DNA from: Actinomycetales bacterium
GTDB lineage: Bacteria > Actinomycetota > Actinomycetes > Actinomycetales > Kineosporiaceae
Assembly (NCBI GenBank): GCA_012719445.1
Contig: JAAYAH010000140.1
Coordinates: 1-64,000, forward strand
DNA length: 64,000 nt
Reading direction: 5' to 3'
Made by a program: the position numbers and the translations under genes
Notes under the pieces: generated by a model
The model's database searches: none
Told to the model about the DNA's origin: nothing
What the model saw: only the letters and a program-made list of their open reading frames with translations
Shown: positions 1-7,149 of the stretch, in pieces
Numbering within the stretch: the stretch's first letter is position 1
Layout: each line of letters opens with the position of its first letter

Positions 1-585
1 ACCGTGCACACCGGGGTCGGCGTCCCGCTGCGTCGCTCCAACGTCGACACCGACCAGATCATCCCCGCCGTCTACCTCAAGCGGGTCTCCCGGACCGGCT
101 TCGAGGACGGGCTGTTCTCCGCCTGGCGGGCCGATCCTGATTTCATCCTCAACCAGGAGCCGTACCGGAACGGCTCGGTGCTCGTCGCCGGCCCCGACTT
201 CGGCACCGGCTCCTCGCGGGAGCACGCCGTGTGGGCGCTGAAGGACTACGGCTTCCGGGTCGTGCTGTCCTCGCGGTTCGCCGACATCTTCCGCGGCAAC
301 GCCGGCAAGCAGGGGCTGCTCACCGGCGTGGTGGCCCAGCAGGACATCGAGCGGCTGTGGGCAGCCGTCGAGGCGCAGCCGGGGACGACGGTGACCGTCG
401 ACCTCGAGGCGCGGACCGCGGTGTGCGGCACGCTGAGCGTGCCCTTCGAGATCGACGACTACACCCGCTGGCGGCTCATGGAGGGGCTGGACGACATCGG
501 GCTCACCCTGCGCCACGTCGAGACGATCGACTCCTTCGAGCGGACCAGGCCGGCCTGGACGCCGGTGACCCTCGCGCGGGGCTGA
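1..585 (+). CDS. leuD: 3-isopropylmalate dehydratase small subunit (5' truncated)
   Basis: Small subunit of isopropylmalate isomerase, which converts 2- to 3-isopropylmalate in leucine biosynthesis together with LeuC. About 194 residues are visible. The frame is open from the first base and reads into [18 protein letters not shown], the usual N-terminal swivel-domain sequence, so the real start and a few residues lie upstream of the window, probably behind leuC. The family motifs [17 protein letters not shown] and [17 protein letters not shown] are intact and the C-terminus is of normal length. A strong hairpin follows the stop. The family assignment is secure; only the start is missing. Confidence 0.96.
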   Translation, partial: TVHTGVGVPLRRSNVDTDQIIPAVYLKRVSRTGFEDGLFSAWRADPDFILNQEPYRNGSVLVAGPDFGTGSSREHAVWALKDYGFRVVLSSRFADIFRGNAGKQGLLTGVVAQQDIERLWAAVEAQPGTTVTVDLEARTAVCGTLSVPFEIDDYTRWRLMEGLDDIGLTLRHVETIDSFERTRPAWTPVTLARG

Positions 586-668
586 CCCGCGTCGCGGATC
601 CAGGGGGTGTCGGCGTGGCATGAGACGCAGCGTGACGTGAGACGCAGCGTGGCCTGAGAGGCGGAAGG

Positions 669-714
669 CGACGGAGGTCCTCCCCGGTGTCGAGCCGGGG
701 GAGGGCCTCCGTCG
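669..714 (+). terminator. Hairpin after leuD
   Basis: An 17-bp stem with one G-T wobble (arms 669-685 and 697-714) sits 84 bases after the leuD stop. There is no T-tract. The position fits transcription termination of leu genes before hup, a common T-less arrangement in high-GC actinobacteria; this role is inferred. A short direct repeat (TGAGACGCAGCGTG at about 621 and 638) precedes it. Confidence 0.55.
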
Positions 715-977
715 CGTCCGGCCGACGGGCGTGACCTGCCGGCATCCGGGGGTGATGCACCCCTTGGGGCGCGAGCCATCCGGTTCGACAGGGGCAGTCG
801 CCTCGGGTCCCGATCTCAGCGAATGTGGCCGGGTTGCTAAGGGATCCGTTCCAAGCTGCCGAGAATGCCTTCCGACACTGGATCATCGCTGAGAGTGAGC
901 AATCGCTACTCAGCGTATGCTCCCACCGTCGTAGTGCGTCGAGCACCGGCTCGACCCCGTGCCCCGGAGGAACCGCG
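715..977 (+). other. leuD-hup intergenic region
   Basis: The 392 bases between leuD and hup contain no convincing gene. The first part holds the leuD hairpin; the rest should contain the hup promoter. A TATGCT at 916-921, 56 bases before the hup start, could be its -10 box, but I see no good -35 partner, so no promoter is claimed. Local GC is lower around 820-930, as is usual for promoter DNA. Confidence 0.35.
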
Positions 978-2075
978 GTGAACAAGGCTCAACTCGTCGA
1001 GGCGCTCGAAGGGCGGCTCGGGAGCAGGAAACTGGCTACTGAGGCAGTCGAGGCGATGGTCGACACCATCACCCGCGCCGTTGCGCGCGGAGAGAAGGTG
1101 GCGATCAGCGGCTTCGGCTCCTTCGAGAAGACCGTCCGCAATGCTCGGGTCGGACGCAACCCGCGTACCGGCGAGACCGTGAAGATCAAGAAGACCTCGA
1201 TCCCGAGGTTCCGTCCGGGTACGGCGTTCAAGGGCTACGTCGCCAACCCCAAGACCATGCCCAAGGCCGTCGCCAGGGTCGCCGTCACGGCGAGCCGCAC
1301 CACCAAGGCCGCCACGACCCGCGTCGCGACCGCCGCCAAGGCCGTCTCCACGACCCGGCGCAGCAGCCGCGCAGCCACCTCGGCCACCCCGGCCCGCTCG
1401 GCCATCGCCAAGGCCGCCGCTCCCCGCAGCACCAAGGCGTCCACCACCGCGAAGACGACCCGCGCGGCTGCCGCTCGGACCAGCACGTCCCGCACGGCGA
1501 CGAAGGCCACCCCCAAGGTCGCCAAGACCACCACGCGCAAGCCCGCGTCGAGGACCGCGCCGAAGGCCGCCGTGAAGACGGCGACGCCGCGGATCGTGGC
1601 CCAGCGGACCCCGGCCGGCAAGACCTCGACCGCGAAGTCCACCTCCGCCAGGTCGACCGCCAAGTCCGTTGCCTCGAAGTCCGTTGCCGCCAAGTCCGCG
1701 ACCAGGACGGCCACGAAGTCCGCGACGAGGACGGCCGCGAAGTCCGCGACGAAGACGGCGACGCCGCGGATCGTGGCCCCGAGGACCCCGGCCGGCAAGA
1801 CCACCGCCCGGTCCGCGTCCACCCGTTCCACCACCGCTCGCACCGCGAAGGCCGCGACCCGGTCCACCGCTGCGACCACCCGGAAGGCCGCCACTACGCG
1901 GTCGGCGAAGGCCCCGGCCAAGGCCGCGCCCAAGCCGACGATGAAGAAGGCCTCCACCAAGCCCGCGTCCAGCCGCCCGGCGGCCAAGGCGACGGCGAAG
2001 TCCTCGGCCAAGGTCACCGCGAAGGCCTCCGCCGGCCGTTCCCGCAGCACCAGGACCGCGGCGAAGCGGGCCTGA
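978..2075 (+). CDS. hup: HU family nucleoid protein with long basic tail
   Basis: DNA-binding, nucleoid-compacting HU protein of the mycobacterial HupB type. The GTG at 978 is chosen because it has GGAGG 7 bases upstream and starts the canonical NKAQLVEALEGRLG. Residues 1-90 are the HU fold, with GFGSFEK and the DNA-clasping RNPRTGE arm. Residues from about 95 to 365 are a low-complexity tail of Ala, Lys, Arg, Thr and Ser resembling histone H1. The tail contains a near-exact internal duplication around ATPRIVAQRTPAGKT and ATPRIVAPRTPAGKT. At 365 residues it is longer than HupB of Mycobacterium tuberculosis (about 214). The neighbourhood (leuD upstream) matches actinobacterial hupB. A large antisense reading frame over the tail is a codon-bias artefact. 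Confidence 0.95.
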   Translation: MNKAQLVEALEGRLGSRKLATEAVEAMVDTITRAVARGEKVAISGFGSFEKTVRNARVGRNPRTGETVKIKKTSIPRFRPGTAFKGYVANPKTMPKAVARVAVTASRTTKAATTRVATAAKAVSTTRRSSRAATSATPARSAIAKAAAPRSTKASTTAKTTRAAAARTSTSRTATKATPKVAKTTTRKPASRTAPKAAVKTATPRIVAQRTPAGKTSTAKSTSARSTAKSVASKSVAAKSATRTATKSATRTAAKSATKTATPRIVAPRTPAGKTTARSASTRSTTARTAKAATRSTAATTRKAATTRSAKAPAKAAPKPTMKKASTKPASSRPAAKATAKSSAKVTAKASAGRSRSTRTAAKRA

Positions 2076-2128
2076 GACGGGTCTCCACCGGGCGCCGACA
2101 ACCGCGAACGGTGGGCCGAACAGTGAGA

Positions 2129-2174
2129 CACGAGGCGGGTCGTCACCCCGGAGTAGGGGACGGCCCGCCTCGTG
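2129..2174. terminator. Hairpin between hup and murA
   Basis: Arms 2129-2149 and 2156-2174 pair almost completely, with one bulged A at 2145 and one T-G wobble, around a 6-base loop. It ends 17 bases before the murA ATG. It can terminate hup transcription. Because it lies directly against murA, it also overlaps where the -35 region of a murA promoter would be. No T-tract follows. Confidence 0.6.
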
Positions 2175-2190
2175 CGTCACGATTGTCGCC

Positions 2191-3510
2191 ATGAACGATG
2201 TGCTCACCATCCACGGCGGTACCCCGCTGCGCGGCACGATCCAGGTCAGGGGCGCGAAGAACTTCGTCTCGAAGGCCATGGTGGCCGCGTTGCTCGGGGA
2301 GAAGGTGAGCATCCTGCGCAACGTCCCCAGCATCCGGGACGTGGCCGTGGTCACCGGGCTGCTGGAGTTGCACGGGGTGACCGTGGAGGACGTCGGCGAT
2401 CCGGACGGCGAGTTACGGCTCGACCCCCGCAACGTCGAGCACGCGCAGGTCTCGGACATCGACGCGCACGCGGGGGCCAGTCGGATCCCCATCCTGTTCT
2501 GCGGCCCGCTGCTCCACCGCCTCGGCCAGGCGTTCATCCCCGACCTCGGCGGCTGCCGCATCGGTGATCGACCGATCAACTACCACCTCGACGTCCTGCG
2601 TCAGTTCGGCGCGTCGGTGGAGAAGGAGCCGCACGGCATCGCCATCTCCGCTCCGTGCGGGCTGCAGGGGACCAAGCTCTCCCTGCCGTACCCGAGCGTC
2701 GGCGGCACCGAGCAGGTGCTGCTCACTGCGGTACGGGCACGCGGAGTGACCGAGCTGCGCAACGCGGCCATCGAGCCCGAGATCATGGACCTGATCGCGG
2801 TACTGCAGAAGATGGGCGCCATCATCAGCGTCGAGGTGGACCGGGTGATCAAGGTCGAGGGGGTCGACTCCCTCGGCGGCTACGTGCACACCGCGCTCCC
2901 GGACCGGATCGAGACCGCCTCGTGGGCCAGTGCGGCCCTGGCGACCGGCGGCGACATCACGGTCATGGGGGCGCGGCAGCTCGAGATGATGACCTTCCTC
3001 AACGTCTTCCGGAAGGTCGGCGGGATCCTCACCGTCGGGGACGAGGGGATCCGGTTCACCCACCCCGGCAGCCCGCTGAACTCCCTCGTCATCGAGACGG
3101 CCGTGCACCCGGGGTTCATGACCGACTGGCAGCAGCCGCTCGTCGTCGCGCTGACCCAGGCCTCGGGGCTGTCCATCGTCCACGAGACCGTCTACGAGAA
3201 CCGGTTCGGGTTCACCCAGGCCCTGCGGGACATGGGCGCCCAGATCCAGCTCTACCGGGAGTGCCTCGGCGGGTTGCCGTGCCGGTTCGGCCAGCGGGAC
3301 TTCAAGCACTCGGCCGTGGTGTCGGGGCCGACGAAGCTCAGCGCCGCCGACATCGAGGTACCCGACCTGCGCGGCGGGTTCAGCCATCTCATCGGGGCGC
3401 TGGCGGCCGAGGGCACCTCCCGGGTGCGCGGGATCGGCCTCATCGACCGTGGGTACGAGCACTTCCAGGAGAAGCTGGACGCACTCGGCGCCCACTACGA
3501 GCGCGACTAA
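2191..3510 (+). CDS. murA: UDP-N-acetylglucosamine 1-carboxyvinyltransferase (MurA family)
   Basis: EPSP-synthase-fold enzyme that transfers enolpyruvate from PEP to UDP-GlcNAc, the first committed step of peptidoglycan synthesis. At 439 residues the length is normal. Key residues are present: Lys/Asn of GAKN (about residues 24-27), the catalytic Cys and the Arg in GGCRIGDRP (about 117-126), the general-base Asp in HPGFMTDWQ, and the late Arg in DLRGGFSH. Several positions differ from textbook MurA (GAKNFVSKAM instead of GAKNAALP, DLRGGFSH instead of DLRASAS), so it may be a divergent paralogue. The ATG lacks a clear ribosome site; CACGAT 7 bases upstream would suit a leaderless transcript. 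MurA activity is likely but inferred. Confidence 0.85.
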   Translation: MNDVLTIHGGTPLRGTIQVRGAKNFVSKAMVAALLGEKVSILRNVPSIRDVAVVTGLLELHGVTVEDVGDPDGELRLDPRNVEHAQVSDIDAHAGASRIPILFCGPLLHRLGQAFIPDLGGCRIGDRPINYHLDVLRQFGASVEKEPHGIAISAPCGLQGTKLSLPYPSVGGTEQVLLTAVRARGVTELRNAAIEPEIMDLIAVLQKMGAIISVEVDRVIKVEGVDSLGGYVHTALPDRIETASWASAALATGGDITVMGARQLEMMTFLNVFRKVGGILTVGDEGIRFTHPGSPLNSLVIETAVHPGFMTDWQQPLVVALTQASGLSIVHETVYENRFGFTQALRDMGAQIQLYRECLGGLPCRFGQRDFKHSAVVSGPTKLSAADIEVPDLRGGFSHLIGALAAEGTSRVRGIGLIDRGYEHFQEKLDALGAHYERD

Positions 3511-3592
3511 TGGGTGCTGTCGGGCCGGTTCTGACTCCGCCCGGCTGTTCCCACCCCGGTCGCTCCCACCCCGGAGCCACGACCCGGAGCCA

Positions 3593-3649
3593 CGACCGGT
3601 GGCCAATGGGGCTCATTCCCAGAAAATGAGCCCCATTGGCCACCGGTCG
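3593..3649. terminator. Perfect 25-bp inverted repeat between convergent genes
   Basis: Arms 3593-3617 and 3625-3649 are perfectly complementary over 25 bp around the 7-base loop CCCAGAA. It lies between murA (plus) and the 74-residue gene (minus), so it can act as a bidirectional terminator. There is no T-tract on either side. A 13-base unit (CCGGAGCCACGAC) is repeated twice in tandem at 3571-3596, directly before it and overlapping the left arm by four bases. Confidence 0.65.
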
Positions 3650-3710
3650 CCGGGCCGAGGGGGGCAGGTCGGGAGGGTGCGGGCGCGACGTGGGGCTCGG
3701 GGTCCGGAAC

Positions 3711-3935
3711 TCAGGGCTCGGGGACGACGGCGACGTGTTCCAGGCGCAGCGACGTGGCACTGACCGTGCCGTCGTCGGTGGCTGCCACGGTCACCGTCAG
3801 CCGCTGCCCCGGTCGCAGGGCGAGGAGCCCGCTCGTGGCGAAGGCCTCGCCGTCGAAGGGGATCAGGACACCCTCGTCGGTGACCAGTCGGCCGGACTCG
3901 CTCGCTGGGTCGAAGTCGTGGACGGTCGCCTGCAC
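3711..3935 (-). CDS. Small conserved OB-fold-like protein
   Basis: A 74-residue protein read from a GTG, 9 bases after the cofC stop, so probably co-transcribed with cofC. The sequence (MQATVHDFDPASESGRLVTD, then a valine-rich strand pattern ending in VAVVPEP) resembles the small cold-shock/OB-like proteins of actinobacteria: a beta-rich start, then 'GxLVTDEGVLIPFDG' and 'LRPGQRLTVTV'. It lacks the RNP1 aromatic signature of true CspA, so nucleic-acid binding is not shown. I am confident that it is a gene (good codon bias, coupled spacing) but not of its function. Confidence 0.65.
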   Translation of the reverse strand: MQATVHDFDPASESGRLVTDEGVLIPFDGEAFATSGLLALRPGQRLTVTVAATDDGTVSATSLRLEHVAVVPEP

Positions 3936-3944
3936 GTGGCAAGG

Positions 3945-4691
3945 CTAGCCACCGGGTCGGCGCGCTCCGTCACCGGACCGGTGACGCGCGGCATCACCGG
4001 TCCGGAACCGGGCCGCGGTCCGCCGGCCGAGGCCCAGCACCGCGGCGGTGCGGAGGTCCCCGGCCGTGTCCACGTCCCGGCGGAGCCGGGGCAGGTCGAG
4101 GTCGAGGCGGGCGGCTCCCGCCAGTGCGTGCGCCGCGGCGGACCCCGGACCGAACGCCGGTCGGATCGCCGCGGCCGAACCCGCCGCGAGCAGGACCGTC
4201 CCGGTGCCCTCCGCGTCCGGGACGAAGACCGCCGCCGGTCCGCCGGTCCGCCGGAGAGCCGCCTGCGCCGCCCGCAGCGCGGCCCCCAGGTCTCCCGGGC
4301 GCAGCGCCGGCAGGTCCGCGAGGAGGACCGCGCACGGCCCGGGGGACCCGGCGAGGGCGGCCAGACCGTCCCGCACCGCGGCGACCAGTCCCGCGCCGGG
4401 ACGCGACTCCGGGACGACCGGCGCGCCGGCGAGCCCGACGGCCCTCGCCGTCGGGGGATGAGCGGTGACGACGACGGCCCGGTCGACCTCGGGGCAGCCG
4501 AGGACGGCGTCGAGGCAGTCCAGGGCGATGTCAAGCGCGGCGCCGGCACCGGCGGCGAGCCGGGACTTCGCGCCGTCGCCGCCCTTGACCGGCAGCACCA
4601 CCGCCCAGCCCTCGTCGTCGGAGGGGCCGGGGACGTCGGCCGGGCGGGCGGGGCCGGAGCGTCCCGGCCGTCCTGGCGCGGGTACGGTCAT
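3945..4691 (-). CDS. cofC: 2-phospho-L-lactate / phosphoenolpyruvate guanylyltransferase
   Basis: CofC/FbiD-type nucleotidyltransferase that activates phospholactate or PEP with GTP in coenzyme F420 biosynthesis. From the ATG at 4691 it is 248 residues. The family pattern is clear: VVLPVKGGDGAKSRLA near the N-terminus (nucleotide and lysine motif), TAHPPTA, VLLADLPALRPGD, then the C-terminal LDLDLPRLRRDVDTAGDL. The Asp-rich LADLPAL is the usual metal site. Longer upstream starts exist in frame but lie in a hairpin-rich region. Its position near hup and ddl matches Rv2983 in M. tuberculosis. It implies that the organism makes F420. Confidence 0.9.
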   Translation of the reverse strand: MTVPAPGRPGRSGPARPADVPGPSDDEGWAVVLPVKGGDGAKSRLAAGAGAALDIALDCLDAVLGCPEVDRAVVVTAHPPTARAVGLAGAPVVPESRPGAGLVAAVRDGLAALAGSPGPCAVLLADLPALRPGDLGAALRAAQAALRRTGGPAAVFVPDAEGTGTVLLAAGSAAAIRPAFGPGSAAAHALAGAARLDLDLPRLRRDVDTAGDLRTAAVLGLGRRTAARFRTGDAARHRSGDGARRPGG

Positions 4692-4699
4692 CGGAGACG

Positions 4700-4708
4700 A
4701 TCCTGCCA
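4700..4708 (-). promoter_or_regulatory. Putative -10 element (TGGCAGGAT) for cofC
   Basis: Read on the minus strand, TGGCAGGAT ends 8 bases before the cofC ATG. This would give a leaderless or near-leaderless transcript. The same TGGCAG core occurs upstream of rpsP and rplS in this window. No -35 was recognised. Confidence 0.35.
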
Positions 4709-4712
4709 AGCC

Positions 4713-4739
4713 CCGGCCCCGGGAGCAGTCCGGGGCCGG
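4713..4739. other. GC hairpin in the cofC/plsC divergent region
   Basis: Arms 4713-4722 and 4730-4739 are perfectly complementary (10 bp) around a 7-base loop. They lie between the two divergent starts. The function is unknown; it would be in the 5' leader of the acyltransferase mRNA if transcription starts upstream of it. Confidence 0.4.
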
Positions 4740-4836
4740 TTTCCGGGAGGTGTCCCGGCCCTCCGGGGTGATCTTCTCGACAGAGCAGCGGTCCGGCGGG
4801 AGGATGGGCAGCCCTGCCCGACGATCAGGAGGACGC

Positions 4837-5601
4837 ATGGCCCGTCGTCACCGCAGCGCGTCCTACCGCTTCGCGGCCGGGGTCCTCCGCCCTCCGGTGA
4901 TGGTGCTGACCCGCCGGGACTGGCGGGGGGCCGAGCACCTGCCCGCCGACACCGGCTTCGTCGCCTGTGTCAACCACATCTCCTACCTCGACCCGCTCAG
5001 CGTCGCCCACTTCCTCCACGACAACGGGTGCCCGCCGCGGTTCCTCGCCAAGGAGTCGGTGTTCCGGATCCCCGTCGGCGGCGGGATCCTCCGTGGGGCG
5101 GGACAGATCCCCGTCCGCCGGGAGACGGCGGAGGCGGGCCGGGCCCTCGACGCCGCGGTGCAGGCGGTGGAGGACGGGGAGTGCGTCGTGGTCTACCCCG
5201 AGGCCACCCTGACCAGGGATCCCGGGTTGTGGCCCATGGTCGGGAAGACGGGGGCGGCCAGGATCGCCCTCACCACCGGCTGTCCCGTCGTCCCCATCGC
5301 CCAGTGGGGGGTGCAGGAGATCCTCGGGCCGTACGCGCGCAGGCCCCGGCCGTTCCCGCGGCGGACCATGCACGTGCACGCCGGTCCGCCGGTCGACCTC
5401 GGTGAGCTGCGGGACCGCCCGCTGGACACGGCGACCCTGCGGGCGGCGACCGACCTCATCCTCGGGGCGGTCACCATCCTGCTCGAGGGGATCCGCGGGG
5501 AGCAGGCTCCGGACCGGCGGTGGAACCCGCGGCAGCACGGTCAGTCCGTCATCGGCAACCCGCGACGGTCGCGACCGGGTCAGCAGGGGGAGCCGGGCTG
5601 A
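4837..5601 (+). CDS. 1-acyl-glycerol-3-phosphate acyltransferase-type enzyme
   Basis: PlsC-family membrane-associated acyltransferase of 254 residues, expected to make phosphatidic acid or to acylate a related glycolipid. The ATG at 4837 follows AGGAGG by 4 bases. Motif I is the catalytic NHISYLD (HX4D), and motif III is the YPEATLTRD region. Motif II appears as the ILRGAGQIPVRRE block, and PVVPIAQWG is motif IV. The C-terminal 30 residues are Arg/Gly-rich and probably disordered. It is divergent from cofC. M. tuberculosis carries glycerol-3-phosphate dehydrogenase gpdA2 near this spot rather than this gene. The substrate cannot be read from the sequence. Confidence 0.88.
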   Translation: MARRHRSASYRFAAGVLRPPVMVLTRRDWRGAEHLPADTGFVACVNHISYLDPLSVAHFLHDNGCPPRFLAKESVFRIPVGGGILRGAGQIPVRRETAEAGRALDAAVQAVEDGECVVVYPEATLTRDPGLWPMVGKTGAARIALTTGCPVVPIAQWGVQEILGPYARRPRPFPRRTMHVHAGPPVDLGELRDRPLDTATLRAATDLILGAVTILLEGIRGEQAPDRRWNPRQHGQSVIGNPRRSRPGQQGEPG

Positions 5602-5609
5602 CCCCTGCG

Positions 5610-5631
5610 GCGGTGACGGGAGCGTCACCGC
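5610..5631. terminator. Convergent hairpin after the acyltransferase gene
   Basis: A 9-bp perfect stem (5610-5618 with 5623-5631) with the tetraloop GGAG lies 8 bases after the stop. It is in the gap between two convergent genes. It is probably a bidirectional, T-less terminator. Confidence 0.5.
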
Positions 5632-5706
5632 GGGAGCGGCCGTCGGTGCGAGTCGCGTCGTGTCCCCTCGTCGCGTGGGGGGCGCGGTGACACCTCCCGT
5701 CGCCGG

Positions 5707-6705
5707 TCAGGAGCCGGAGGGCGTTCCGGTCGTCGCGGCCGGAACTCCCGTGGAGCGCGCCCAGGCCGAGGCGGAGGCGGCGGCTCCCGCCGCGTCCCCG
5801 GCCGAGCCGACGACCACCCTGTCCCGGCCGGCGGCCTTGCCCAGGTACAGCTGGCGGTCGGTGCGTCGACCCAGGGTGTCGATGGTGTCACCGGGTTCGA
5901 CGAGGGCGCCTCCGATCGACACGGTCGTCCCCAGCGGGCCGTCGGGGGTCTCCATCACGGAGCAGGCGACCAGTTTCCGGATCCGTTCGGCGACCAGCCA
6001 CAACTCCTCCTCGGTCTCGGCCAGGACCAGGGCGCCGAACTCGTCGCCCGAGATCCTGGCGACCACGTCGGAGACCCGCAGGCCGAACCGCATGCTCGCC
6101 GCCACCATGCGCAGGGCCTCGTCGCCGATGTCGTGCCCCCAGGCGTCGTTGATCTCCTTGAGCCGGTCGAGATCGATCAGCAACAGGCCGAAACGGCGCT
6201 GATACCGCTCCCACTCGGCGAACCAGGAGACCGTGACGGCCTCCAGGTGACGGCGGTTGCCGATCCCGGTCAACGTGTCGGTGAGGGCCTGCTCCTCCAG
6301 CTCGACCAGCCGTTCGCGGATGGTCGCCATCTCGCTGTCGTCCCGGAAGACCTCGGTCGCGCCGACCCGCTCGCCGTCCTCACCGAGGAGCGGGGAGGCC
6401 TGCACGATCACCGGCTGGCGGTGCCCCTGCCGGTGGTGCATGAACACCCGGGTCTCCCTCGGCCGGCCGTCCGTCATCGTCGCCAGCAGCGGGCAGCCGT
6501 CGCCGCACAGCAGGTTGCCCTGCTCGTCGACGTGGTTGAGGATGCCGTCGCTGCACCGGCGGCCCATGACCTCCTCGGCGGTGAACCCGGTCAGCCGCTC
6601 GGCGCCGGGGCTCCAGAAGGTGATCTTTCGCTCGCCGTCGACGACGTAGATCCCGTCCTGGATGCTGTCGAGGATCCTGCGGTGGGTGTCTCCGCGAAAG
6701 TCCAT
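5707..6705 (-). CDS. PAS-GGDEF diguanylate cyclase
   Basis: Soluble 332-residue signalling protein expected to make cyclic di-GMP. The ATG at 6705 follows GGGAGGA. Residues about 8-120 are a PAS domain (SIQDGIYVVDGERKITFWSP, with a Cys-containing GMRRC/LLCGDGCPLL stretch). A short coil (MATIRERLVELEEQALTD) leads to the GGDEF domain, which begins TDTLTGIGNRRHLEAV. The active-site signature is RISGDEF; SGDEF is a common active variant. The last about 40 residues are Ala/Ser-rich. No membrane segment is visible, so it probably senses a cytoplasmic cue. Two Cys in CGDGC could be redox- or metal-related, which is a guess. It is the first of two GGDEF proteins here; no EAL or HD-GYP partner is in the window. 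Confidence 0.9.
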   Translation of the reverse strand: MDFRGDTHRRILDSIQDGIYVVDGERKITFWSPGAERLTGFTAEEVMGRRCSDGILNHVDEQGNLLCGDGCPLLATMTDGRPRETRVFMHHRQGHRQPVIVQASPLLGEDGERVGATEVFRDDSEMATIRERLVELEEQALTDTLTGIGNRRHLEAVTVSWFAEWERYQRRFGLLLIDLDRLKEINDAWGHDIGDEALRMVAASMRFGLRVSDVVARISGDEFGALVLAETEEELWLVAERIRKLVACSVMETPDGPLGTTVSIGGALVEPGDTIDTLGRRTDRQLYLGKAAGRDRVVVGSAGDAAGAAASASAWARSTGVPAATTGTPSGS

Positions 6706-6790
6706 CCCCGGTTCCTCCCACCGGTCATGAGCACCTGCTCCTCTCGATGATCGGATTCCGGGGCCGGTCGCTGAAGCCCGCCGACCCGAC

Positions 6791-6817
6791 ACGGCTCCAC
6801 GGCTGTCCCGGAGCCGT
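6791..6817 (-). terminator. Hairpin at the cutA stop
   Basis: An 8-bp perfect stem (6791-6798 with 6810-6817) and 11-base loop begin at the cutA stop codon on the minus strand. It probably ends the PLP enzyme-cutA transcript before the PAS-GGDEF gene. Confidence 0.4.
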
Positions 6818-7149
6818 CAGCGGGGCCGGGTCTCGCGGGTGAGCCAGTCCAGGTACCCGGGATGACCGGCGACCACCGGGACGTACAGGATCTCCGGCAC
6901 CTCGTAGCCGTGGTGGGCGCGCAGGTGGGCCTCCAGAGCGGCGTACCGGTCGGACGCCGTCTTGAGCACCACCAGCCACTCCTCGGCCGTCTGCACGGCG
7001 CCGTCCCACCAGTAGCTGCTGGTGACCGGGCCGGTGACCTGGGCGCAGGCGGCCAGCCGGGCCTCGACGGCGCCCCTGGCCAGCTCGTCCGCCGCGGTCC
7101 TCGAGTCCGTCGTCGTGAACACCTGGCAGTGCTCGGGCACCCGGCTCAT
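6817..7149 (-). CDS. cutA: Divalent-cation tolerance protein CutA
   Basis: A 110-residue CutA1-family trimeric protein with a ferredoxin-like fold; in enterobacteria it is linked to copper tolerance, but its general role is unclear. The family pattern is present: CQVFTTTDSRTAADELARGAVEARLAACAQV, the YWWDGAVQTAEEWLVVLKT strand and HGYEVPEILYVPV at the end. The ATG overlaps the TGA of the upstream PLP enzyme by the ATGA arrangement, so translation is probably coupled. The pairing of cutA with a cystathionine synthase/lyase-type gene suggests co-expression but not a known pathway. Confidence 0.92.
   Translation of the reverse strand: MSRVPEHCQVFTTTDSRTAADELARGAVEARLAACAQVTGPVTSSYWWDGAVQTAEEWLVVLKTASDRYAALEAHLRAHHGYEVPEILYVPVVAGHPGYLDWLTRETRPR

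Noticed and set aside
906-2579. Long minus-strand frame (557 residues) across hup
   Set aside because: It is antisense to the HU tail and to murA, Gly/Arg-rich without domains, and arises from GC-skewed codons.
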